DNA of 7,869 nt from CAZBDV01 sp964490765 (GTDB taxonomy: Bacteria; Cloacimonadota; Cloacimonadia; Cloacimonadales; JAJBBL01): NCBI GenBank assembly GCA_964490765.1, contig CAZBDV010000055.1:1-7869 (forward strand), given 5' to 3'. Shown in pieces: positions 1-5,299 of the stretch (its first letter is position 1; the number at the start of each line of letters is the position of its first letter). A program made the position numbers and the translations under genes. The notes under the pieces were generated by a model, which saw only the letters and a program-made list of their open reading frames with translations, was not told the DNA's origin and searched no databases.

Positions 1-64
1 TAAGTATATGATCATAATGATTACATTTTTACCGAGCATATTATTATCCCCTTAATGCAGAATA

Positions 65-92
65 CAGGGGTTCAGAAAAACCTGAACCCCTG
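65..92 (-). terminator. Hairpin after the beta-helix gene, probable terminator
   Basis: An 11-bp perfect stem (65-75 with 82-92, arm CAGGGGTTCAG) closes a 6-nt loop. It begins 11 nt beyond the stop codon of the minus-strand beta-helix gene. The RNA after the stem is only weakly U-rich (UAUUCUGCAUU), so it is not a textbook intrinsic terminator and may instead protect the 3' end. It lies where a terminator for a single-gene transcript is expected. Confidence 0.6.
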
Positions 93-103
93 CATTTACA
101 AGA

Positions 104-2743
104 TTATTTCAACAGCATCATCTTGCGCTGTTCTGTTATATCGCCAGCAGAGAGGCGGTAGAAATAGACCCCGCTGCTGACCGGATTACCTCTCTCGTCC
201 CTGCCGTCCCAGGTAACCCGGTGTTCTCCCGCAGGTTGTTCACTGTTAACCAGTCTCGCTACCCGTTGCCCTTTGATATTGTAGACAGTCAACTCCACCT
301 CGCTATCCTGAGACAGGCTGTAATAAATAACAGTCTCAGGATTGAAGGGATTCGGGTAATGGGTCGATGTTAACTCTACTCTCGCAGGGGCTGTCTCGCC
401 TAGTCTGAGATAATTGAACCTGTAAGGTCGCAGATCGAGAGTGATGCTTCTCGAACCTCCCGTTTCAGGATCATAGACGGTAAAGTCACGGATAATCTTA
501 TTGCTGTTCCGGTTACCGTAAAAGAGCTCGAAATGGACCTCCCCTTCCAGATTATTGTTCTGAGGGAAGGCCAGGATCTGCACCGGTTCGTTGCCTATAA
601 CCGTTCCGCCGATACACTCGTTATCCAGGAACATGCCGATCTCCAGAGCTTCGGGATCTCCGATCTCGTCTATATTGACCACAGTGTACATCGGGGTCTC
701 GTCATAGAGAAATCCTTCGGCCATCTCACGCTCGTTAGGGATTACAGGTGTTCCATTAGTATTATAGGAGAAGATGAGACTTCGGTCAACCACGATCTTA
801 TACATCTTACCATAGATCATATTGACACTTTCCGGTGGTTCCGGCCCGGCATAATAGGCCCAGTCTTCACTGTAAACAGCTATTATATGGTCCCAGATGT
901 CAGCCAGAGCGGTATGGATGGGGAGGGTTTCTTCAATGAAGTATCCTACCCAGTTTATCCCCTGATAGAGTTCGATCTGTGCATTGTCCGGCATCTTGAA
1001 ACCCGGGGTCGGAATGATTAGATCATCGGGTGAATGAAGCTTATAACCTTTTCTGGAATCGATAGTAAGTATATCTACCGTCGTCCATCGCGGTTCAGAT
1101 TCATCCTCGGGTATTTCCCAGATATTACCCTGAGTCACATCTTCCGATCTATTCAAATAAATGATCTCAAAATTATCCGTTTGCTCTTCTATAGGGGCCA
1201 GGATGTAGAGGGCATCTTCACCCTCTTCGTAGATATCCCGGTCTATAACGGGGAATGATCGCCAGCGGAATCTAAGATGGTGGTGTACTGTGACATCTGT
1301 GGGGTGATAATCATGAGTTATAGTCCTGACAGCACCTATATCGGCTCTTGTCCCGTCAGGATCGAGAGGTGAGTCAGGATGACCGGCATCGATAAGCGGG
1401 GAAAAAGTATTTTCATTCCACAATGGTTGTAAGTTCTCATCTACCTCTGGGTCAACATCGATCAGACAGCCATCTCCGATAGTTACCTGAGTATTTACCG
1501 TATTCATGGCATCATATCCGTATATGGCACAGTATTCCAGTTCAAAGTCACCATCGAAAAGAGCGTCATCGAAGTTGTATTGAAAATTGTTGTACAGAAG
1601 GTTGTTGACCAGTTTCAGGTTCGCAATACCGGGAGTCGCCCTGTCTTGAATGATAGAGGGAAAATACGCATTGCTGGAAAAAGTATTATTGGCGAAGGTG
1701 CTGTCAAATCCGCTCCCCCTGTTAAAGAAACAAACTGCTGAGATGTATTCCCGGTCCGAACCTTCGTTATCAGAAAGGATATTATAGGAGAATTCAATGC
1801 TGTTCGGAACATTCATCTCGCTGTGACCATTATGGAAAAGGACCACCGAGGGATGGTGCATGAGTAATCCCCAATCGCCATAAGGATATACATGGTTGGA
1901 AACAAATTCATTGTTTCTGACCTCGCCCGAGTAATTGTGTTCGGGTGACCAGGGTTCAAAGGTTATTGCAGCACCACAACGGGTGGTATAGTTGTTTTGA
2001 AAATTATTGCCCGACACCTTTACTGCCTGACACCCATGCAGATACAGCGCTTCGTTGTTACCGTAGAAATTATTTAGAGTTATGTTGAGATTATCACTTA
2101 AACGGGCATATAATCCTCCAGCCCGGTTAGTAACCGTATTGTTGCTGAAGGAGTTTTCAGAGATCGTAAGGTTGATGGAGTCTTCTATGTATACAGCACC
2201 ACCATACTCTCCGCTATTAGCGCTGAAAGTGTTGCCTGAAATATAAGCATTGTTACCCTGACTGATAAAGATTGCACCACCGTTACTCTCAAGCAGGGCT
2301 GATGAGTCCTCGATAGTATTATTGATGACTCTGGGACTTCCTCCGATTATCCTGATTGACGCACCGTGTCTCTCGGAAACCGGGTAATAAGAGAAGCTGT
2401 TGCCATTGCGAATTGTGAAGCTGCTGATGATATCGTTAGTTGCACCGTTGCTTATGGTAAAAGCTCTTCCCTGATTCTCTAAATCTATTACAGGATTGTT
2501 GATACCAATTAAAGTTATATTCTTGACATTGCCGTTCCACTCGATGTTTCGATTATTTACTCCACTGTACTCTCCCGGACCCATAACAGTGATGCGTGCC
2601 AGTTGACCCGGTTGAACAGCATCTACGGCAGCTGATATGTTCGTGTAGTCACCACTGCCGTCATAACTGACCGTATATTCGACATCATATCCGTAGAGAT
2701 ACGTGATCAGCAATATCATCGTAAATACCAGTATGGCTTTCAT
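104..2743 (-). CDS. Secreted right-handed beta-helix protein with C-terminal sorting domain
   Basis: An 879-residue exported protein of unknown substrate. Residues 1-18 form a signal peptide (charged start, hydrophobic core, end near YLYG). Residues about 23-430 resemble the pectate-lyase/pectin-esterase beta-helix fold: an opening DGSGDYTNISAAVDAV and then many turns rich in NN, SGN and GGA (for example NNTIEDSS, SGNTFSANSGEYGGAVYI, SENSFSNN). Around 447-471, SPLIDAGHPDSPLDPDG.RADIGA is the motif that often closes such helices (choice-of-anchor Q type). Residues about 480-790 are unassigned. Residues 796-879 are a sorting domain: HYPNPFNPET, YNIKGQRV, WDGRDERGNPVSSGVYFYRL and final KMMLLK. 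The ATG at 2741-2743 has a strong AAAAGGAGGA Shine-Dalgarno at 2748-2757. I see no catalytic residues I can assign, so adhesin, cell-wall and polysaccharide-binding roles are all open. Fold and export are well supported; function is not. Confidence 0.9.
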   Translation of the reverse strand: MKAILVFTMILLITYLYGYDVEYTVSYDGSGDYTNISAAVDAVQPGQLARITVMGPGEYSGVNNRNIEWNGNVKNITLIGINNPVIDLENQGRAFTISNGATNDIISSFTIRNGNSFSYYPVSERHGASIRIIGGSPRVINNTIEDSSALLESNGGAIFISQGNNAYISGNTFSANSGEYGGAVYIEDSINLTISENSFSNNTVTNRAGGLYARLSDNLNITLNNFYGNNEALYLHGCQAVKVSGNNFQNNYTTRCGAAITFEPWSPEHNYSGEVRNNEFVSNHVYPYGDWGLLMHHPSVVLFHNGHSEMNVPNSIEFSYNILSDNEGSDREYISAVCFFNRGSGFDSTFANNTFSSNAYFPSIIQDRATPGIANLKLVNNLLYNNFQYNFDDALFDGDFELEYCAIYGYDAMNTVNTQVTIGDGCLIDVDPEVDENLQPLWNENTFSPLIDAGHPDSPLDPDGTRADIGAVRTITHDYHPTDVTVHHHLRFRWRSFPVIDRDIYEEGEDALYILAPIEEQTDNFEIIYLNRSEDVTQGNIWEIPEDESEPRWTTVDILTIDSRKGYKLHSPDDLIIPTPGFKMPDNAQIELYQGINWVGYFIEETLPIHTALADIWDHIIAVYSEDWAYYAGPEPPESVNMIYGKMYKIVVDRSLIFSYNTNGTPVIPNEREMAEGFLYDETPMYTVVNIDEIGDPEALEIGMFLDNECIGGTVIGNEPVQILAFPQNNNLEGEVHFELFYGNRNSNKIIRDFTVYDPETGGSRSITLDLRPYRFNYLRLGETAPARVELTSTHYPNPFNPETVIYYSLSQDSEVELTVYNIKGQRVARLVNSEQPAGEHRVTWDGRDERGNPVSSGVYFYRLSAGDITEQRKMMLLK

Positions 2744-2784
2744 GTTGTCCTCCTTTTGGAACTGAGCTTGATTAGAAATTGTTG

Positions 2785-2801
2785 CGTCATAAGATATGAC
2801 G
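2785..2801 (-). repeat. Perfect 7-bp hairpin in the beta-helix gene leader
   Basis: CGTCATA at 2785-2791 pairs with TATGACG at 2795-2801 around a 3-nt loop. It lies about 40 nt upstream of the start codon and 16 nt from a larger hairpin (2818-2845), so the two would stand side by side in the mRNA leader. No U-run follows, so it is not a terminator. It could be an mRNA-stability element or a protein-binding site. Confidence 0.5.
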
Positions 2802-2817
2802 ATATTGGCTGGTAATG

Positions 2818-2845
2818 CCTCTTTGCTGTACTGACAGCAAAGAGG
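2818..2845 (-). repeat. Perfect 12-bp hairpin in the beta-helix gene leader
   Basis: CCTCTTTGCTGT at 2818-2829 pairs without mismatch with ACAGCAAAGAGG at 2834-2845 around a 4-nt loop. It lies about 75-100 nt upstream of the ATG. There is no adjacent T-run on either strand (the nearest T6 on the plus strand is about 17 nt away). This argues against an intrinsic terminator and for a leader structure or a small palindromic repeat element. Confidence 0.65.
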
Positions 2846-2936
2846 TGATGCCGAATGAATTTGTTTTTTGATCCAGGCAGAATTTTGCAGGTATATGATC
2901 TGTTAAGAGGAGATGCGGCATAGTCTAATTCCTGTT

Positions 2937-2952
2937 CTGTCAACAACTTAGA
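2937..2952. repeat. Copy A of a 16-bp motif shared by two leaders
   Basis: CTGTCAACAACTTAGA on the plus strand. It matches 15 of 16 bases of 4810-4825, in the same orientation and in the leader of another minus-strand envelope gene. Read on the minus strand, both encode SKLLT in frames that open with an ATG 14-15 codons earlier. The single difference is a silent third position (TTG/TTA). Flanking similarity is weak. Confidence 0.6.
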
Positions 2953-2954
2953 CT

Positions 2955-2963
2955 GGGGGGGGG
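2955..2963. repeat. Nine-G homopolymer
   Basis: Nine consecutive G on the plus strand (C9 in the minus-strand leader), between the candidate promoter and start of the beta-helix gene. Tracts of this length are slippage-prone in bacteria and are a common basis of phase variation in surface genes. They are also a common source of sequencing or assembly length errors. Confidence 0.8.
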
Positions 2964-3101
2964 TAACTCCTACTGACCTGTTCTTACGAATCATCATGCA
3001 CCCTCTAAATCTTGTAACTACTTATTATACTTATACTTGCTTCATAAATGTATTATGTGCGTATTATAATCATTAAGGTTCGATTAATCAGCTTTTAAAT
3101 T

Positions 3102-3130
3102 CAAATATATAAAACGGGCTGATGTGTCAA
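3102..3130 (-). promoter_or_regulatory. Candidate promoter of the beta-helix gene
   Basis: On the minus strand there is a perfect TTGACA (3125-3130), then 17 nt, then TATTTG (3102-3107). The longer string TATATTTG also fits the TAnnTTTG -7 element of Bacteroidota promoters. A 15-nt spacer to TATATT is the alternative. Initiation near 3095 would give a leader of about 350 nt. An imperfect dyad, ATCAG...CTGAT with inner TTTTA/TAAAA (3087-3123), spans the -10 region and could be an operator. Confidence 0.45.
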
Positions 3131-3202
3131 GCATTTAATTAATTTTTCACTATTTTCTTAAAATCGGGCTAATAGCAATCTATGGGAGTAAGATAATCTA
3201 TC

Positions 3203-4591
3203 CTATGGTTCGAAGAGAGCAAGGTTATGTCTTCTTCCTGCTGAGATCTGTTGAAAACTCTTTCCGGTTGCTACATCGTCCAGACCATAGCTGTTATCAC
3301 CCCAATGAACAATTGAACCGTCAGCTCTGAGAGCGATATTATGAGTTATTCCGGCACTGATCCTGACATAATCATTGCCTGAAGGCACATTCGTCTGGCC
3401 GTAGTTATTATTACCCCAGGCAGTTATACTGCCGTCAATACTCAAACCTGCAGAATGAGAACCACCTGCTGAGATAGCCATAAAATCATTATTTGACGGG
3501 GTATCGATCTGCCCCTCCCAGTTATTTCCCCAACCGATTATTGATCCGTCATTTCTAAGTGCAAGACTGTGGAAACTCCCGGCTGCTACGGCAACAAAGT
3601 CGTTACCGGGTGGAGCATCGCTCTGTCCGTAGAGATTACAGCCCCATCCCACAATACTCCCGTCTATCCTGAGTGCCAGGTTATGATAATGTCCGGCTGA
3701 TATAGCAGAAAAATCATTACCGGCCGGTACATCGGTTTGTCCGTATTGATTCCAGCCCCAGGCAACAAGAGAACCGTCGGCTCGAATAGCCAGACTGTGA
3801 TAGCTCCCGGCTGAAACAGCAATATGATTATCGCTCTCTGGCGTATTGATCTGGCCGTGAGAGTTAGAACCGAAACCGATGATCTTTCCATCATCCCTTA
3901 AAATCAGAGAATGATAACCACCTGCTGCTATGCCGACAATGATACAGGTACCGGGAATAACCAACTGGCCGTATATATTGGAACCCCATCCTGAAACGTT
4001 TGGGATGAAGCTGTATTCTTCGGTTGCTGTTTCACTCGGGATGAATCCATACTGAAAACTCCTCGCTTTGAGCAGCTTGTTCTCATTTATCAAAAAAGGC
4101 TCATTATAAGCCGGGGATTCAATATCAGGCGTACTGCCGTCAATAGTATATCTGATTATGGATTCCGGTACATCTGAAGATATACTGACAGTTACCGGAT
4201 GGGTAAAGCTGTAACCGGCAGGCTCAATAACCGGTTTGGGGAGCTGGTATAGGTTTATTATATATTCTGCGGATACAATCTTGCTCGGATCATGAACAAA
4301 GCGAAAGGCCCGTGCTTTTATCAGCAGCGTATCTGTTTCCGGAAAGGTGATTGGCTCTTCATAAAGGAAAGAATTCTCTGTGGGCTCGGAACCGTCAAGG
4401 GTATACCTTATTTCTGTTTCCTCCATTTCGCAGCTCATTGTAACGGTGATTGGCTCGGTATAAACACCACCGGGCGGGTCTATAACAGGAGCAGGAACGG
4501 TCCAGTCATATCCTGTCGGTTTACTTCTGCAGGAGCATATCAGCAGAAGGACAAGAATAAAGATCGACGGCCAGTAATAATTTTTCCTCAT
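3203..4591 (-). CDS. Lipoprotein with two chitobiase-like domains and seven RCC1-like repeats
   Basis: A 462-residue envelope lipoprotein. Residues 1-21 are a lipoprotein signal: RK, a hydrophobic stretch, then ICS-C with Cys21 as the lipidated residue. Two CHB_HEX_C_1-type domains follow (about 37-113 and 121-194), each with a PV[IV].P.G start and an IRYT[LI]DGS.P core. From about 199 to the end there are seven RCC1-like repeats of about 38 residues, each opening WGxNxYGQ-like (near 202, 240, 278, 316, 354, 392 and 430) and carrying SAGxxHxLALR-DGSI. Seven matches the blade number of a closed beta-propeller. There is no C-terminal sorting tail, so it is probably membrane-anchored by lipid, unlike its neighbours. 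The ATG is preceded by AAGAGGT (4601-4607) with 9 nt spacing. RCC1-like propellers usually bind proteins. The partner here is unknown. Confidence 0.9.
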   Translation of the reverse strand: MRKNYYWPSIFILVLLLICSCRSKPTGYDWTVPAPVIDPPGGVYTEPITVTMSCEMEETEIRYTLDGSEPTENSFLYEEPITFPETDTLLIKARAFRFVHDPSKIVSAEYIINLYQLPKPVIEPAGYSFTHPVTVSISSDVPESIIRYTIDGSTPDIESPAYNEPFLINENKLLKARSFQYGFIPSETATEEYSFIPNVSGWGSNIYGQLVIPGTCIIVGIAAGGYHSLILRDDGKIIGFGSNSHGQINTPESDNHIAVSAGSYHSLAIRADGSLVAWGWNQYGQTDVPAGNDFSAISAGHYHNLALRIDGSIVGWGCNLYGQSDAPPGNDFVAVAAGSFHSLALRNDGSIIGWGNNWEGQIDTPSNNDFMAISAGGSHSAGLSIDGSITAWGNNNYGQTNVPSGNDYVRISAGITHNIALRADGSIVHWGDNSYGLDDVATGKSFQQISAGRRHNLALFEP

Positions 4592-4636
4592 AATACCAAT
4601 ACCTCTTATAATTATTATTCCTGTTCAAGCTAATAT

Positions 4637-4867
4637 CTATTTCAGCAGCATCATTTTGCCTTGTTCTGTTAGCTCGCCGGCAGAGAGGCGGTAGAAATAG
4701 ACACCGCTATGGCCGGACAGACATTATATGACCTGATCTTCTGTCCCCCAAGATTTTTGAAGGACTTCGCAGGAGCAACAAGCGATACCGTAACGTGCCA
4801 TACTGAATGCTGTCAATAACTTAGAGAAGAATGGTGTCTTCCGGTATATTTGGATATCAACTATCAT
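4637..4867 (-). pseudogene. Relic of a secreted-protein gene: orphan sorting tail
   Basis: Read on the minus strand, 4637-4723 encodes CLSGHSGVYFYRLSAGEL followed by TEQGKMMLLK and a stop. This is the last part of the same sorting domain that ends the beta-helix protein. Over the final 24 codons the DNA matches that gene at 63 of 72 bases, and 20 of 23 residues agree. Nothing of the sorting domain before SGH is present. A TAA at 4724-4726 precedes it, and beyond that the same frame stays open to an ATG at 4865-4867 (47 codons, MIVDIQIYRKTPFF...). That upstream part is not recognisable and does not look like a signal peptide. The tail stop lies 45 bp before the RCC1-like gene. I infer an internally deleted secreted-protein gene, or a stray tail left by recombination between paralogues. 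The tail is certain. The link to the upstream frame is weaker. Confidence 0.75.
4810..4825. repeat. Copy B of a 16-bp motif shared by two leaders
   Basis: CTGTCAATAACTTAGA, one mismatch from 2937-2952. It sits about 220 bp upstream of the RCC1-like gene and about 130 bp after its likely transcription start. Copy A is about 195 bp upstream of the beta-helix gene and about 143 bp after its likely transcription start. Confidence 0.6.
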
Positions 4868-4962
4868 TTGCCATCCCCATACACTTTATTCGTTCAATCC
4901 ACATGTTATAGAAAATTTAATTGTAAGCTATTATTCTCCAGGAGGTTCTAATTTCAATTTCT

Positions 4963-4990
4963 CTTATATATAAAGTGCAAATAATGTCAA
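4963..4990 (-). promoter_or_regulatory. Promoter for the RCC1-like gene region
   Basis: Minus strand: perfect TTGACA (4985-4990), a 16-nt spacer and TATAAG (4963-4968), in an AT-rich setting. It is the only strong promoter-like site I see upstream of the RCC1-like gene. It would give a leader of about 365 nt that runs through the relic frame and orphan tail. Confidence 0.55.
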
Positions 4991-5080
4991 GGGTTCTTTT
5001 CAATCTCACACAGGGCAGCTTGAGGCTGGTTGTATTATAAAACCATAATTAACGCTGCAGAACCACACCCTCTGGTCAAT

Positions 5081-5130
5081 CTTAGGGGAGGACTGTAGTC
5101 GGATGGGTACCGACTCCGATCCTCCCCAAG
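5081..5130. other. Strong two-part hairpin upstream of DAHP synthase
   Basis: GGGGAGGA (5085-5092) pairs with TCCTCCCC (5120-5127). The stem extends by CTT/AAG (5081-5083 with 5128-5130) across a single bulged A. Inside, after a 4/4 internal loop, AGTCGG (5097-5102) pairs with CCGACT (5110-5115) around a 7-nt loop. No T-run follows on either side, so it is not a terminator. It may be a structured RNA element or a REP-like intergenic palindrome. It matches no riboswitch or T-box consensus that I can confirm. Confidence 0.6.
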
Positions 5131-5131
5131 G

Positions 5132-5225
5132 GATAATGCTGGAATCGAGCTGATACAGAGAATATTTTGCATTATCAAGATCACAGAAAGCTCTGTCTGC
5201 AATGATACAGATGCTGATATTCTCT
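5132..5225 (+). other. Alternative helices, candidate structured RNA
   Basis: Several perfect complementary pairs are packed here. AGAGAATAT (5157-5165) pairs with ATATTCTCT (5217-5225). It encloses TTGCA (5167-5171) with TGCAA (5198-5202), which encloses ACAGA (5183-5187) with TCTGT (5192-5196) around a 4-nt AAGC loop. A competing 8-bp helix joins GATAATGC (5132-5139) to GCATTATC (5169-5176) and would break the TTGCA/TGCAA helix. A TGATACAGA direct repeat (5151-5159, 5203-5211) is also present. Two exclusive folds are what a switch would need, but pairing alone does not show function. Confidence 0.4.
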
Positions 5226-5235
5226 TCGCTTTTGA

Positions 5236-5266
5236 TTGACAGTTTGATTGCAACAGGAAATATATA
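5236..5266 (+). promoter_or_regulatory. Candidate promoter of DAHP synthase
   Basis: A perfect TTGACA (5236-5241) is followed by an AATATATAAA stretch. The best -10 choices are AATATA at 5259-5264 (17-nt spacer) or TATATA at 5261-5266 (19-nt spacer). Initiation near 5272 would give a leader of only about 30 nt. In that case the helices at 5081-5225 would lie upstream of the transcript unless a second promoter exists. A TATAAA at 5036-5041 is a weak candidate for one, since it lacks a -35 box. Confidence 0.5.
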
Positions 5267-5289
5267 AAGAAGAAGATTAAGAGATTTTT

Positions 5290-5294
5290 GGGAG
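5290..5294 (+). promoter_or_regulatory. Ribosome binding site fixing the DAHP synthase start
   Basis: GGGAG lies 5 nt before the ATG at 5300-5302. The frame can be opened at TTG 5288, but that codon overlaps this site and has no Shine-Dalgarno of its own. The ATG start also begins the protein with MLILLDKV, a typical first strand for the N-terminal domain of this family. Confidence 0.7.
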
Positions 5295-5299
5295 AAGAT

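Larger units (their letters stand above)
2744..3202 (-). other. Leader/intergenic region of the beta-helix gene
   Basis: This 459-bp gap has no gene I accept. On the minus strand it runs from a candidate promoter (3102-3130) through an AT-rich part, a nine-G homopolymer (2955-2963), a 16-bp motif shared with another leader (2937-2952), and two perfect hairpins (2818-2845 and 2785-2801) to the Shine-Dalgarno of the beta-helix gene. An 85-codon reading frame (2740-2997) overlaps the gene start by ATGA but is not protein-like. I find no clear terminator for the RCC1-like gene at its right edge. Confidence 0.6.
4592..5299. other. Long intergenic region between diverging genes
   Basis: A 708-bp stretch between the start of the RCC1-like gene (minus) and the DAHP synthase start (plus). 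From left to right it holds a relic sorting tail (4637-4723) joined in frame to a small relic frame (4724-4867), the second copy of a 16-bp leader motif (4810-4825), a minus-strand promoter (4963-4990), a strong 50-nt hairpin (5081-5130), a set of alternative helices (5132-5225) and a plus-strand promoter (5236-5266). I see no intact gene in it. Confidence 0.7.

Noticed and set aside
533..1258. Plus-strand frames of 162 and 74 codons
   Set aside because: They lie antisense within the well-supported beta-helix gene and are shadows of it.
2740..2997. 85-codon minus-strand frame as a real gene
   Set aside because: The peptide has no domain, signal or biased composition. It contains a perfect 12-bp palindrome and a G9 tract, and a strong ribosome site at its end serves the beta-helix gene. 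I keep it only as a possible leader frame.
5050..5075. T-box-like AGGGTGTGGTTCTGCAGCG on the minus strand
   Set aside because: Only loosely like the AGGGTGGnACCGCG consensus. No specifier stem or terminator is visible, and no aminoacyl-tRNA synthetase or amino-acid gene lies downstream on that strand.
5110..5150. TPP riboswitch-like string GGATAATGCTGG
   Set aside because: It recalls the end of the thi-box, but the CTGAGA element and the required helices are missing, and the downstream gene is not for thiamine.
5035..5253. 72-codon minus-strand frame upstream of DAHP synthase
   Set aside because: It runs through the long hairpin and nested helices, has no ribosome site or recognisable features, and is better explained as structured non-coding DNA.
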